From Tribonema minus (taxonomy: Eukaryota > Sar > Xanthophyceae > Tribonematales > Tribonemataceae): a stretch of 64,000 bases of DNA. Where the stretch lies: positions 312,501 to 376,500 of the forward strand of contig JAFCMP010000038.1 in NCBI GenBank assembly GCA_017506865.1, read 5' to 3'. A program made the translations under genes and the position numbers. This document shows positions 12,501 to 38,732 of the stretch, piece by piece; position 1 is the first letter of the stretch; the number at the start of each line of letters is the position of its first letter. The notes under the pieces were generated by a model. That model saw only the letters and a list, made by a program, of their open reading frames with translations. It was not told where the DNA came from and made no database searches.

Positions 12501-15500
12501 ATGTCACGGGGCGAAGTGAACTGGCGGATGGCATTCTTGGATTGACCAGGATTGGCCAGAGAATGCATGGCGCCACCAGCGGTGGTTGATGATGCACCGC
12601 CGTCTGCGGACAGCTGCTTTGTGGATGGTAGTTGCAACGCGGCAAGTCGCGCTTGAAACCTGTCCTCTTCCGCCTTGGCACTGTTTTGAGCGCGCAGGCG
12701 CGCCCAGGCTGTCAGCCCTCGTTCTTGAAAGTTGAAGTCTGCATCAAAGGAAGCTTTTGGTGAATGGTGGATAATGTCGCGTTGATTTGTGTTGTGTGTG
12801 CAACACTTGCGACACATACAGCACCTGCGCTGACTGCACAGCTAAATTATGTGCTTCTGAAGTAGGTGCAATAGAAGTACGAACCAGACAGGCGGCGGCT
12901 GTTGCAGCCTTGCAACATGTACTTACACCATGCACAAATCAGAGGAACTGCAATGACAGTCTATTATCTAGGGTAAGCATGCAAGCACGTCTGCAATTAT
13001 TGACACGTCATACGTGACCTTGAGGCAAAGGGCGCTCGCTGCATATATACATGACAAAATAACACTGTCGCACGTAGTGTGAACTGCCAAGATCTGCCCA
13101 AATGCTTGAGGCCGTGCAACATTGGAGCTGGATGCAAGTCTGGCCCATTCGCATGAGGAAAAGGACTGTTGCATGCACATACCAGGAGCCATGTTGCGCA
13201 GCGCATTGAGGACCGGTGGGCTGATAGTTGTAGCCGCATCCAGGAGGCTTTGTATGCGCATCACGTCCTGAGCTCAATGAATATATGGCAAGGAGAACGG
13301 TGGGTAATAGTAAGCATCACGTGGAGTGCTGCAGCAGCTAACGTCATTGACGATTGCTGCACAAAGTGACTTGTTGCACCAACATGCATGCTCCGCGCAC
13401 ATGTCTGGTGCAGCTCTTATGCTTGCGTAAGCTCAGAAGGTAGAATTTGGCAGCCATTACGTCGTACTCTACTGCGTACACATACTTGAAGTATACCTAA
13501 TGCATGAACTCAACAAGGCTCTGACAGCACTGATCACTCGCAGTACACGTGAAGTGTCGTAAACAGGGAGACATGCACAGGACTGTTGTGATTCATCATG
13601 ATTGCAAGCCTGCACCTACGCGTATGCCCCTCAACATCATGGTGGAGCGCATCACAAGCACAAACAGGGGTTACTGGGCGTTCCGACATCATTTCATGAA
13701 ATGCGCATTACACAAACTTCAAGAAATCCTTGTCTCATAATCATGCCATGCCGTCATTGCAATTACGAGCACACCTGCTCGGCATGGTGCAGTGCCATGG
13801 TTGTTTGTGCAGCTGTTGCTTCACATTGCCGCACTTCCCGTGTTCGGGCCAGGGCCTGTCTGCGGTAGTCCATGGCAAGGTTTTCCATCTCCTGTTGTTG
13901 TCACAAGATAGACGGACGCACATGCAGACCCTTTGTGAGCAATCATCGTCTGGCGCTCCAAGGCCAATGGTGCTGACCGCACTTGCTATCATAAGACTGC
14001 CATACATGTGAGTGCAATGAGGGCACTAGCCGGATCAAACATGAGTGACGGTGAGTGACATTTGTGACAGTAGTACCCTCTGTACATTGTTCACTTCCGC
14101 TTGAGAGGCGGAAAACCTGTTCTGCACCATGTCGTTGCCAACACGTGTGCTTTTATTGAGCTTGTACACGCCTTCCTTGCTGAGAGCATACACAAATACT
14201 CACAAAGCTATCTACAGATGGGACTCAAACAGGGCCTCTTTCGCCGCTGCCCCCGAGCCCGCTTCAAGAGCTCCGCCACGAGACTGGGGCGCAGCCACGT
14301 AGGACATGATGGTGCGATGACGACTTCTCAAATGGCGCAGAGTTTACACAAACTGCAGTCCAATTTGAATGCGCATCTTTGTGTTTGACTACAGGGCGCG
14401 AGCCTTCTCAAGCCATGGCGCACGCAAGTCTCTGCACTACTGATGCACTTGGGTGATGCCACGCTTGCTGATTTTTGCGGTGTGGGTGAGCGTACGTGCG
14501 TACCGCCGCAACCGTTCACCAATCAGCGCGCTGGGGCCTAGTTGCTCCCAGCGACAACATGCCAGCTCATTCTGGCGTTGGCTCTCCAGCGCGTGCGGTA
14601 TCGTAGCACTGACCACGTGCAGCGCATTGGCGCTTGGCACGTATGGTACTGTAGTCTTACGTCTGCGGCCACTCTTCGCAGCCTGCAGAGGCTGTCATGT
14701 CTCCACATCAAGTTTGGAAGTTGTGCGTAACGGCTTTGAACTTTGCTGCGTCATTTTCATTGACAATTGCCAGAGCATGCTGCTGCATTTACTTGACATG
14801 GTGGCAGCAGGGTGTGGTGGCAAAACACCTGCTCAGTCCAGCAGCATGGGCGTAGTGTGAATCGCACGTATCCTCGTTCAAGGCAAACTCGACCTGGTCA
14901 GGATGACTTAAGCGCAACTTACAAAAAAGGCTGTCCTTCCACGGGTCGCTCGCCCCCCATTGTTTTAGGAGGGGGGGGTGCTATCTTGTGCAAGTACACC
15001 TTGCACAGATTGATGGCACCGCAAGAGCTGTCAGGAAGTACCGACCACAGCGGCGAAGATCTGCAAAGCGATCGTACCGGTATGACATGTGCAGGAATGG
15101 CATCAAGGCCTAGCCTTATATAGAGAGTCAAGAAGCAAGGTCTTAGCGTTTGCTACCGGACACAATATGAGGCTGTCGCGATGTGAGCACGGGACTGCAG
15201 AGGCATTGCAATTCATAGCACCGTTGTATGTATGGCATACCTGCAACGAATGTGACAGCTGCTGCGCCTTCTCGCCTAATGCCAGCGCATGCTGCTTTTC
15301 CTCAGCAAGTGCTGTGATGAGTTGTGGTCGACTGTACAGGCCATCGACACGGCCATACACAGATAGGTGGTGCCAGGCCCTCATGATTCGCCAAGTGGTA
15401 CGCCGTGTGAGGGACCGGCGACAAAGCGCCACCAACCGCTCCTGTTGGTGAACATAGCATGATGGCAGTGCACGAAATGCAATGCATGAAACAGGAAGTC

Positions 15501-18500
15501 ATCGAGTTGCTGACATTTGGTCATCGAGTTGCTGACATTTGGGGGATGAGAACAAACATCATTGTGTACCACCATTTGTGGTACACCACAGAGCATGCAG
15601 AGCATTGTAGCTGGAGAACAAGCATGATAAAACCAAGTCATAAACATTGTGATTGAACCACTTCACCAATCAATGCACAACAACCACAATCCATCGCCAC
15701 CGAGAGTTTGTGTGAATGTGTGGTGTCATGCACATTTGATACTTCAAAGTATCATTCTTTGCTGAACACAAGTCACTTGATTGATAACGGCATGATACTC
15801 CCATGACTGTGGACTTGGTCAAGGTAAACAGTACATACTTCAAAGTATGCCAGTGGGTGACTTACATGATCAGCAGCACGCTGCTTCTCACGCTGCACGA
15901 ATCTTTGCCAGGCTCCAAAGTACGCGCGGGCATTCTGCGATGACTCTTCTATCCAATGCTTGATGGCCATAGCCTGAGGTGCACGGAAGACGTAAGATGC
16001 TGACAAATATGAAAGCACAGCATTGCCTGTCCATGAGCGCCATGTCTATGCAACTACAATTTCAATGCACTCGTCTGCTGCATTTCAGGCACTTCAGATA
16101 AAGTCACTGGCAAAGTGTGCAAATTCAAATAATTTGACAATGAGGGCTTTGAGGTAGCGGAGGCGTGTGGACTGTATTACTATGAAGAAGGTTTCAAGGT
16201 TTACACACGGCATGCAGAGCTGATGTGTGCAAGTAAGAAATAAGCCAGTCATGGAATGCCTACGCAGGTGAGCAATCACTGTGCGAAGGGTGCTGAGGAA
16301 TGTAGTGGAACTCGCGTACACCGGCATGCACACATGAATGCTGCATAATATATTTGAAGAAATTGGCTGCCCTTGCGGAGCTTGCAGTTCTTGCGTTTAT
16401 AGTCAGAGTGTATGCTGGCTTGCGTATGGCAATTCATGTGCACATTGCGAGGTGCGTGAAGAGACGCACCATGCATGAGTCCAGTCACATCAGCTGGAGC
16501 GCACATTAGCTTGTGCATGGAGCCTGTCGTATGGCAGGCACAGATTGACTGGGTGGAGTTCAGATGCAAAGTGCTCCAAGCATTGTCAGAAGCAACGAAA
16601 GTTCAACAAATCGTGGCAAGGCTCCTCTCACCCTGATGCTGCGGAGCCGTTTGGCAGCTGCCACCCATGCTGTGAAGTGTCCCTTTAAGTGCAGTGTCAG
16701 GTGCTTGCGTTGCAGACGGGTTGCCCTGAAATGTCTCTTGGAGTAGCCACTCCAAGCCATGAACACAGGCCCTAAGCAGTGCACGCGGGCAAATCTTTCC
16801 ACGCGCCTCATGTTGTACCTCAGGCCCGCACTCTTGGTGTAGGTGCCCATCTGCGAGATCAGGTACAGGTAGATAGGGTGATGGCAAGCAAGCCGGCGCT
16901 GTCCATGTCGGTTTTCAGCAAGTGCATACAGTAACTGTCAGCAAGTTTATACCTTGAAGTACAAGTTATGTGCAGCACCTTCACAGTTCCTTTCGCATCA
17001 ACTTACTTTGAAGCATCTACTCCTTGTTTGCTTATAAGATAATGGCGGCTCTAGGTGGACAGTGCACAGAGCACCTGCTGCACCAACAACTGCACGAGAA
17101 ATACTTTTCAAAGAGCGACACCGCATGCTTGCATTCTTCAAACCTCGGTAAGGAGTGTGCTGTCACCGCATCTTCTGACCAAAAAATGCTAATGTAACCT
17201 GCCAGCCACATTTGCGACGTGTTCAATGCTGTGTACACGTGCGCAGTTGCAGCATTTTGCCTATGAACAACGACTGCTTCAATTTCAAGGTCTCAATCGT
17301 CCAACAACTGAAGCAGGTGCAGAGCAGGTACGAGCCAAGCAAATCTAGGCACACTCCACACTGGTCTGCCTTGTGCCGCTTGCATCACTTGAAAATTTGG
17401 TCATGGCTGTCACAACACTGTGCATGATAAATTTCGCCGGAATTCCAAGATACGTGTTTGTGCACACAGGCGGCCAATTGAGCTGCACCCATGCCATTGT
17501 AGTAGTTGAGATTGGTTGGTTGCAGCGCTTGCCTGTTGAAGGTGCAACCCTTCTCTCTGGCAACAATCCCTTGCCCAGCATTTCCAGCATTCAAATGTGG
17601 TGCGCCTGAGGGTGGCCTGCCGGTGTGTGACCGCTGCTTGCCACTACAGTGGAGTCGCAGTTCATCAGGACAACAAGAGGGCACAAATGTGCTGGTTGGT
17701 CAGGTCACAGATCTGTTTGGTCAATCCAAAGATGTCAACAAGAAAGGTGCGGCCTTCGACTGGGCAGAGATCTGCTGCACAAGCACTTGTAGCAGTATGC
17801 ACAGGTCTCGTCTCATTGACCACTGCTACTTCTCCGCCACTATCTTGGTACAAGACAAGTCAGAGCAGTACATACCATCACGTCCTTGTTAAGCATGGTC
17901 CTGAAATTGAGGCAGCGCAGCAGTCACAAACACTCCATGGCGCTTGCAATGATATGGCAACCATCGCCTGATCTTCAGGCTCATCTGCAATCATTGCCCT
18001 GTGCCTACCTTTTCATGTCCACGGCAAGCTTCCTCATGTAGCACTCTAAGCACCCAGGCCTTTTGACGAGCGTCCCTCTTCCGGTGAGTGAGTGCCACTG
18101 CTTCTTGAGCCATCTCCTTTTTCACCATCTCCACACTCACAGTCACATGCACCTCCCCTGTCACAAAGCGGAATGTGTGTAACATCATTGATCAGCATGT
18201 GATGGCATAACATTTGAAAAGCATTGGTTTATACCACAGTAAACATTGGTGATCACAGCTCAAAGCATGTTGAACCACATCACGCTGACGATCCACTATA
18301 TGGCAAGTCAAAGAAGTATCACACAATGTGTTCCCGGTCTAGAGGATGCAAAGTCTGCGCACAGGTGACATGCACGCGGATGAGCTTACATACAAAGCAT
18401 GGCACCCATATAGCAGTGGTGCTGACTGCTCATAATAGAAATTATACTGTCTGTACCTCTGTGTGCTAGTCTAGCGGTGAGCCGCTCGCGAGATTCCACC

Positions 18501-20606
18501 TGGCGTTGCTTGTTGCGACGCGCGACTTCTCTGCCACTGCCCTGCCCAAGTGCCGCTTCACACCACGCATGAAATGCGGCTTCCGCTAAGTGTTGTTCTG
18601 TCCTTGCAATATTCCTAAGTTGCATGGTGTGCGCTTCCTGGCGTCTGCGTTTGGCTCGCGTTCCCAGAGAGCGAAACATGCTATAACACCTGCGCTTGAG
18701 ACACACCTCCCGCCGCAAGGCCATGCCATCAAGGGCAACCTGGACACTCAAGGATCAGGGGACATAATCAAAATCATAGGTTGGACCTACGAATATGATG
18801 CCTTCACAGTGCATGGGCTCTTCTGCAGTACAGCAGAGGTAAACAGAAACAGCATAGGTTTGTGTAGACCTAAAGGACCACACTCTTGTCTTGAGGGTGA
18901 GCTTTGTTGTCGGCAATGGGGTTGGACATATAGGCAAGCTGCAGTGTGACGGCTCAGTGAAACAGTTAGAATACTGCTCAGTGAAACAGATACGAAACTG
19001 ACGTCGTCAAGGGCATACATCCTACACGCTCTAAGCGCACTCTGTGGCCAAACACGGTTCATTACAGAATACTGCTAACCTCCGTATAAGGCATGCAGGT
19101 GAACGTAGTCCATTTTGCATCACACAATGCACATGGGCCAAGAAGTTGTCCTAGATATCCTCGATTTGTGCTCAGTCTCTACAAGTCTTTTGTTCTTGTG
19201 TTCACCTGCAACTCCTTCTGGCGCAGCAGCTCTTCTTGTATGCACATCATGGTGAGCGCGCTGTGCCTCACTCGCCAATGTCGAAGGACCATCCTCATAT
19301 GTAAATACCTGGCGCGTACCAGACTCATGCGCACCACTGAGGCAATCCGTGTGGCAGCCGTGTTTCTTATCTGCAAACAGCCATCGAGCAACCGCAGCAA
19401 ACGTCATTACGACAACACTTCACAATACGCTGCATGCGATTCACCTCGAGCTCTTGCAGTAGGTTGGCAACAACAAGCGCACGGTAGCACATGTGAGGTT
19501 TTGACAGCTGCAGAAACTGAACTGCACTGCAAAACGTTTCAGAGCATGCCATGTCAGAGCTTGTTGATGCACCACTGTATGCATACATGGTAATGCAAAT
19601 GCAAATTTGTGAGCATGCAATTCTGCACATGCAAGCTTGAAGTGCTGTGGCAGCAACTGCGTGCTCCAGGTGCAACTCACCTCCTGAATTTGCAATTCAC
19701 TGCTGAACACAGAACCCAATTTGTCCACCATGCCCTGCAGCTGCTCTAGCCTGTCTGCCAGGGCTCTGGTCATCTCTTCTTTGCGCTGCTTCTGAGAGGA
19801 GCTGGTGCTGATGCTGTGGTCTCTCCAGGATGAGGGTGCATTTTTGCCTTGCAGTGCGGGGGAGTGCCGCTGCTTGGAAGTCTGTCAAGCAGCAAGATGC
19901 AACTCTTTGAAATCATAATCATCTGTGTACATGCCGTGTCAAGCAAACCATACAAAGGAGGGGCAAACACAGCTTTGCTGACAAAAAACAGCATCACGGG
20001 CTGGCGATTACTAGACTGCTTTCGATCATGCAGCTGCCTCTGCAAAGTTGCAATGCAATACTCATGTGCTTATGCAGGTCTCCAGTTCCTTGTATAAGTG
20101 GTGGACTCTGTTAACTCGACATGTACACCTCAGCCATGCACTTACCGCATAAGAGGAAAGACTCCGGGAGATGCTGCTGCCCCCGGATATTTGACCGGGC
20201 AGTATGGGACACGCAGGCATAGTGCCCTGTGAGCCCTGAAGGTCACGATGCACCTGTTGCAGGCGTGACGCTAAGATGGCACATTGCTCGTCCAGCGCCT
20301 TTGTGTGACATGGATTTGTCCGTGGCCCTGCAACGATGGACGAATGACGATGAGTACGCGAGCCAACAAACTGAATTTTTCATGAAGGTGATCAGGACGC
20401 GCACCTAACTCACCTGCACGTCCAGTATGTGTGCCTCCGCCAGCCCAATCCGATCCACTCCTGTGACGAGAGCGCGGGCGCCTGCCACATGGCGCCGTCC
20501 TACACCTCGGGTTGCCTGGCAAAACACGCTCCTCTGGTAGGGCTCCTGTGGACGGCCTGCGGCTTTTACGGCGGCGAGCTAGCACAATCTCCTCCAGTGT
20601 TAGCAT
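9513..20606 (-). CDS. Sfi1-like centrin-binding repeat protein (multi-exon, partly resolved)
   Basis: Minus-strand exons with good borders and matching phases: 20414-20606 (ATG), 20146-20327, 19681-19881, 19183-19370, 18457-18746, 18009-18157, 16632-16850, 15866-15973, 15241-15441, 14504-14682, 14216-14326, 13775-13891, 13183-13267, 12467-12738 and 11596-11858. Some linking exons (17.0-17.9, 13.9-14.2 and 12.8-13.2 kb) remain unresolved. Likely 3' exons include 10203-10380 and a terminal one ending at 9513. Repeated helical units centre on Trp: PVFMAWSGYSKRHF, GHFTAWVAAAKRLRS, VLRHWRVRHSALT, AAFHAWCEAALGQG, ARAYFGAWQRFVQREKQ, TWRIMRAWHHL and GLTAWARLRAQN. This is the F/L-x2-W pattern of Sfi1 centrin-binding repeats. 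Such proteins form fibres at centrosomes or basal bodies. The N-terminus is basic and low-complexity; a coiled coil (RLEQLQGMVDKLGS) follows. The C-terminal boundary, and whether 9.5-11.5 kb belongs to this gene, are uncertain. Confidence 0.6.
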
Positions 20607-21200
20607 CGGGCGTACTTGCCAATGCTATGGCAGCCTCACACGCTCTTCCATCCCTCCTTCTTTCACCAAAGTTTGCCTATTGTAACCGTCACGGAACTGT
20701 TCCCTCAGGCGGAACTGTTCCCCAGGGTCGCCTCAGGAACCAGTGATCAAGCTGTCCTCGTTTCCAACCCCTTTGCCGCAGCGCGCAGCGTACAAAAGTG
20801 TGGCTGCTGGCTGCAACGCCCTTGAGACGCACACCTGCTTGGGTCTCAAGCTGCGAGTGTTTTTGGTGTGAGACAGGGCGTGTCGATCGTTCGCAGAGGC
20901 ACAACTGGGGGTTGCCCTGGCACAAGTGGGGGTTGCCCTGCTCACCCGCATCTGTAAAGGGCCTCTGCACACTCTCCCATGTGTGTGCACCTAGGTGGTG
21001 TGAACGCATCTTGGAACCTGTATGTCGCATCAACATCTGGACGCACACGTGTGATTACTGTTCATTCTCTCTTAAAACACAAAAAAGTCCAGGTGGTCGA
21101 TGTCAACCTTGCAATTAGACTCTACACGTGACCTACTGTCTGTATTCGCAATGACAATCACTTCTAAACAACATCGCCAAATGGCATCTCCCCCCCCCAA

Positions 21201-21670
21201 CTACATCCGCATCCATCTGTCCACACTTTGAATTCCGCCATCTGTGTCATCACACAAACAGTATACCATGGAGCATTGCAGAGAGAGAGAGCTTAGTGCG
21301 ATGTCAAAGCTAGAGGCCCTGGGACTGGGTGCTGCCGGTACCGACATCCTACTTGCATACTCTGAAGCGATGGTCTCCCGGAGCCAGCAGCTTCCGTCCC
21401 TGCGCCTCGATGCTGCCGAATGACCGACCCGATGGCCAAAGTGACAAGTGTGTATCAATTCTGATCGTAGCGATAAGAAAAGTGGGTCTATCTGACGGCC
21501 TCTTGGTTGCGACAGCACTGCTCGGGGTTTGCTGCAGTCTTCACCGCCCGCGACCGCGCCTGTGCCTTCGAACACATGACGTCCGCCATGAGCGGTAGCT
21601 GACGCGTCACGTCGTTGTAGCCGGTGACCAAAAGGCATCGGTGGCAGCACAATCTCCATCCTGCGGTCCT
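21201..21670 (-). other. Possible minus-strand exon upstream of the Sfi1-like gene
   Basis: One minus-strand frame between about 21660 and 21510 reads like protein (CLLVTGYNDVTRQLPLMADV and a following KAQARSRAVKTAANPEQC segment). An overlapping frame runs open for 194 codons from 21785. Neither matches a family I know. It could be an additional 5' exon of the Sfi1-like gene or part of an old mobile element. The rest of 20607-21200 shows nothing I can name. Confidence 0.2.
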
Positions 21671-21723
21671 CCAGAGATGTCAGGAATCGAGTGTAATCCT
21701 CATAGACTATGCACCATGTGCAG

Positions 21724-22445
21724 GGTAAACTAGCTGCGGGCTGGACAGTGGGATGCGATGTGAAGCGCATATGCTGCACGAGCACTGTAGAGCATCAGCG
21801 CACTAGTGCAACAGGCAGCTGACAGCTGTGTAGGACCTGAAGTCCGCGCCAGCACCGTAAACAGTCTCCGCTTGGGCTGCCAGCTCCACGTGCCACCTTG
21901 GACCATTTTGCAGGAAGTCTTCGCCTGGGCTGCAATTTCCACGTGCCGCTGAATAAATGCTGCTGTGCTGACAAGCAATTAAGGGCAAGCAATGCGAAAC
22001 CGTTGACCAGCAAATGCAGTGCAAGTGAAGTGCTCTGGAACAGATTAGTGCAGGGTGAGCAAGCAATTGGCCAAGGGCAGTCCTGCTAAGGGTGCGGGGC
22101 AGGCTCAGAGGGGTACTGGTGCTCCTATGGCGACGTAGGAGGACGGGGATGCCAGCTTGGTTCACAAGAGTTGTGTGCTAGCAACACAAGGTGTTGCTGA
22201 GCAATTTGGACATTGAATGATCCAGGATGTCATCAAGAGTCCCGGACATTTCCCCGAATCTATGAGTCACTCACATACTCGCTGTTCCCCCGCCTTAGAC
22301 CACGTTGCTATCATTGCTGCATGTCTGCCAGAGACTGCGCCGCGTGTGACTGCACGCCAACATCATCACCTCCCCCTCCTCATGCTCCCTCAGGCTGCTG
22401 GTTCCTGGTTTTTGGCTTCATTTTGTGCCAAAACTGCCGAGTAAC
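21724..22445. repeat. Dispersed repeat B, copy 1
   Basis: Words from 21724 (GCGGGCTGGACAGTGGGATG) through the Pro/Cys-rich tail and TTTTGTGCCAAAACTGCCGA near 22423 recur in the same order and orientation at 30916-31322, inside a DDM1 intron. Copy 1 is longer. There is no convincing ORF. The class is unknown; a SINE or a truncated LINE tail is possible. Confidence 0.55.
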
Positions 22446-23008
22446 TTTGACATTGTCATGTATACTTCAAGTACAACATACTCCGAACACAAAGAATAAC
22501 TAGCGAGGCGGTTTTGCGCTTGTTTGCATTGATTCGCCTGCACCTTCCAGTTGTAAGCTCTGCTGCGATGGATTTAATTTTTTACTGGCGGCTATCGGTC
22601 GGATGCAGCAGTCAGCAATTCATGGCCCAGTGAATGACAGCCAATAGCAGCATCTGCTGCGCAAGGGGTGCAGCGAAGCGAAGCACAATCTTGAGGCGGT
22701 GCGCAAGCACGTGGTGGCGCCTCTGGGCAAAGGAGTCTCTGCTGCAACCGATGACGTTATCCACAGCAATGGCTATATTCACTCAAAGTTCGTGACTCAG
22801 CCGAAGAAGCAACACAGGATTCAGCCCACTTGTCGAGTGAGCGCAACTGCTGGGCACGACGAACAGGCAAGGCTACATAGCTAGATGCTTCAGAAGTCTG
22901 TCGCGCACAGGGTGTTGAACTTGAAGTTAAAAGTGCCGAAAAACCAAAAAAAAACAGAGAGAAGCAGGAGCTAGGAGCAGAGGAGGGAGAAGGGAGGGCG
23001 CAACAATC

Positions 23009-36246
<13,238 letters not shown>

Positions 36247-37025
36247 CCATACTCTTGGACTCGTATATGTGAAGGCAATAAATAAGGAGGTCCGGTATCG
36301 TGTGTTCCGAAAGTTCACGTGCTATGCAGCAACCAAGTCTGCCCACTCACTGCGCGCCAAAGAGTGCTGCAAACGTGCACAAAGTTCTCCACAGCTTGGG
36401 GCATGCCATGTGGACCTGTGACTGTGATTCCCTGCATCCTGATGATGTGCTTGTACACATGTGTCATGAAAGCTTATGCTTGACGTGTGTCAGCTGACCC
36501 ACTTGCCCATCGTGTACCAATGACAGTTGCGGCAAATAGTATGCACCGACTCGGAGATCATGCGTATGACCGGTATGTATGCTTTCTGCGCATCTTTGCG
36601 TCTGGTGACGCTGCTTGTGCGAGCGTAGTCAGTGGCAATGCCGCAGCGGCCAGGACAACTTCACCGGAGCTGGCATGTACAGCATGAGGTAGCACATGGA
36701 ATCTGAGCAGGCCACTGCCAGTGCATGCATGATACAAGTATTGTGGTATTGTGCACTGCATGCATAATGATCATGTAAGTATTACTGCATGCATAATGAT
36801 TATGCAAGTGTTGGCAACCGCACCAGCAACCAGATTTCATAGTACAGGCTGAGTACCCAACAAATACAAAGTCAATGTGATGTTTGAAACTACACACACA
36901 GATGTATAGCTCACCACCGTGCCAGAAGCGCACAACTAAGGCACCCAAGCAGACAGAAGACTTGCGGGCTAGTTCGTGCATGTGTTGCTTCAATATGAGG
37001 GCATGCCCACACGTTGCCCAGTTTG
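36247..37025. other. DDM1 downstream sequence, no gene recognised
   Basis: This probably holds the DDM1 3' UTR and intergenic DNA. A short near-duplicate (CTGCATGCATAATGAT, twice around 36757-36800) is the only structure I see. No ORF here has convincing coding character. Confidence 0.5.
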
Positions 37026-37083
37026 GGTGTGTGGCCTAGCGGCCGTGATGTGTATCAAAACTACTCATTTCCAGTGCGGGGGC

Positions 37084-38732
37084 CATATGTACGTATGGAC
37101 TTGTATTTATAAAGGCCCAAGGGAGGCCGGGTTGCCTATGCAATCGAAAAGCTTGCGTCAACGCAGCAGCCTAGTCTGCGCTGTGCCCTAGGAGCTTGGA
37201 TACCGGCGCCGCAACACAGCCCAGCATTCGCGCTCCACGTGTGTACGCCATGACGCGCTCCGCCAACTCCCGCGCCAGCGATATGCTCAGCTCAATGAGG
37301 ATCTGACGCTTAGCTAACCCGGCCTTGCGTAACACATCTGCCTTCCCCCCCCCTGAGCACAGTGCTGAGTGCATTGCCACCTCCTTAACAAAAAGGCTTG
37401 TCTGCTTGCCCAGCCGTCCGTACGACTCCTGCACGAATGGCACAAAAGCCCAAGATGGCGTCAAGGTGCCGGTGTGGTGCTTGACCTTCGCGTCCTCCCC
37501 CACCCCAGCAGCATAGCCGTCCGTGTTCGAGGCATTTGTTTTGCCTGTCAGGTACGAGCTCGCTGTGGGCGCGCGCACACTTGTGTCTAGCACTATTCCC
37601 TTGTTACGGTATGCACTGCTAAAGTGCAGACACCCTGGGTCAATGACTGTGTCCGCCCGATACCCCGGTACCTTGAAGACGCTAACGTCCTCATTGCGGA
37701 CAATAGAGACATGGTGCTGTCTCAAGATGCGCTGCAGGCACCGCTTTTGGGCAGTGTGTGTCGCGTTGTGCCCCCGTATGTGCTGGCTGGGGCAGCTGAT
37801 CGCATGCGTGGAGGTGGGGCTCACATCACTGCACCGCCATGGGCACACCTCGCCCTGTATGCCCCACCCGTCTATGAAGATCGCAATCAAAATCATCGTG
37901 GCTGCTGCCATACTGGACATGGGCGCCGCACCCGGGCGGTCATTGGCAGTGGGTGGCACGCTCATCCACGCCATTGCCCCGGACGCACGCTGGCTGCGCA
38001 GCTGCGCCAGGACCCGTGCGCTGGCCTGTTGGCGGCGGCGGCTGGTGTCGCGCGAGTCACCAATAGGTGCAGCCTGCGTCGGCTTGCCCACGGCACCAGC
38101 CGAGGCAGCCTCTAGGTCCTCCACCAGGCAATCCTCGTATTGACGTCGAAGAACATTTGAAAGGCCGGCTTGTAGTCCGTGCGTGAAGTGACCGCGCCGG
38201 CGGCGGGGCACTACCTTCCTGCAGATCTCGTCAGCATAGGCCTCCCAGTCGTCGTCGTCGTCCTCCTGCCCACCGCTGCAGCTGCTTTCTTCTGCGCTAG
38301 TTTGTGTTTTAGCGGGCGTGGAAGGGGCAGCCGCGGCAGCGGCTTGAGGGCCAGGTACGGTCGCCGCCGCAGCGGCCGCCTCGGCGCCAGGCACAATGCC
38401 GTGGGTGTGTGGGGCTGGCTCAGTGGTCACTGTCTCCGTGACGGCAGTTGCTGCGTAGATCGCTTGCACCGCAGTGGGGAGCGTCGACGCTGCGGCCGTC
38501 GTATCTGCTGCCCACCGTAGCAACGATGCTGGGAGCTGCTCGGCCACAGCTGTGCGTGATTTTTCGCCGCCATCAGCTGTCAGCGCTCGCGTAGAGCGTC
38601 GCATGGCCTCGATGATTGGCGGCAGTCCCTGGTCCTCGCGTATTGCGCATGAGTGCTGCGCGAACCAGGTGACTGCGCCGTGTTCGTCAGTGCCGAGCCT
38701 CAGGGCCCCTGCTGCCACAGTGGCATGTGTAC
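37084..38732 (-). mobile_element. Nested LINE insertion with approximately 9-bp target duplication
   Basis: The insert lies between CATATGTAC (37084-37092) and CATGTGTAC (38724-38732), which read as an 8/9-matching target duplication. Uninterrupted copies of the host repeat (41.5 and 56.1 kb) have a single CATATACAATGACC at this point, which defines the empty site. The insert is almost entirely the antisense ORF 37171-38718 plus a short 3' tail, so it is a 5'-truncated copy. Confidence 0.7.
37171..38718 (-). CDS. LINE ORF C-terminus with restriction-like endonuclease-type domain
   Basis: A 515-codon open frame. Residues 1-260 are Ala/Thr-rich, with an acidic patch (QEDDDDDWEAYADEI) and a basic patch (PRRRRGHF). 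From about residue 300, a Cys/His-bearing segment (ISCPSQHIRGHN) precedes a block with KVPGYRADTVID, GIVLDTSVRAPTASSYL, AKVKHHTGTL and FVPFVQESYGRLGK. The order of conserved acidic, Asp and Lys positions resembles the C-terminal zinc plus restriction-like endonuclease region of R2/NeSL/RandI-type non-LTR elements. This is by pattern, not alignment. No reverse-transcriptase motifs are present, so the copy is 5'-truncated and its ATG is probably fortuitous. A second, decayed copy lies in DDM1 intron 2. Confidence 0.6.
   Translation of the reverse strand: MAAGALRLGTDEHGAVTWFAQHSCAIREDQGLPPIIEAMRRSTRALTADGGEKSRTAVAEQLPASLLRWAADTTAAASTLPTAVQAIYAATAVTETVTTEPAPHTHGIVPGAEAAAAAATVPGPQAAAAAAPSTPAKTQTSAEESSCSGGQEDDDDDWEAYADEICRKVVPRRRRGHFTHGLQAGLSNVLRRQYEDCLVEDLEAASAGAVGKPTQAAPIGDSRDTSRRRQQASARVLAQLRSQRASGAMAWMSVPPTANDRPGAAPMSSMAAATMILIAIFIDGWGIQGEVCPWRCSDVSPTSTHAISCPSQHIRGHNATHTAQKRCLQRILRQHHVSIVRNEDVSVFKVPGYRADTVIDPGCLHFSSAYRNKGIVLDTSVRAPTASSYLTGKTNASNTDGYAAGVGEDAKVKHHTGTLTPSWAFVPFVQESYGRLGKQTSLFVKEVAMHSALCSGGGKADVLRKAGLAKRQILIELSISLARELAERVMAYTRGARMLGCVAAPVSKLLGHSAD

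Noticed and set aside
20607..20760. A tandem GGAACTGTTCC palindromic motif near 20694-20722 as an operator
   Set aside because: It is only two short palindromic words (GGAACTGTTCCCTCAGGCGG and a near repeat) without known factor or position relative to a mapped start.
37171..38718. A complete host gene of 515 codons
   Set aside because: It lies inside a target-duplicated insertion, has a second truncated copy, and its conserved part is a LINE C-terminal pattern.
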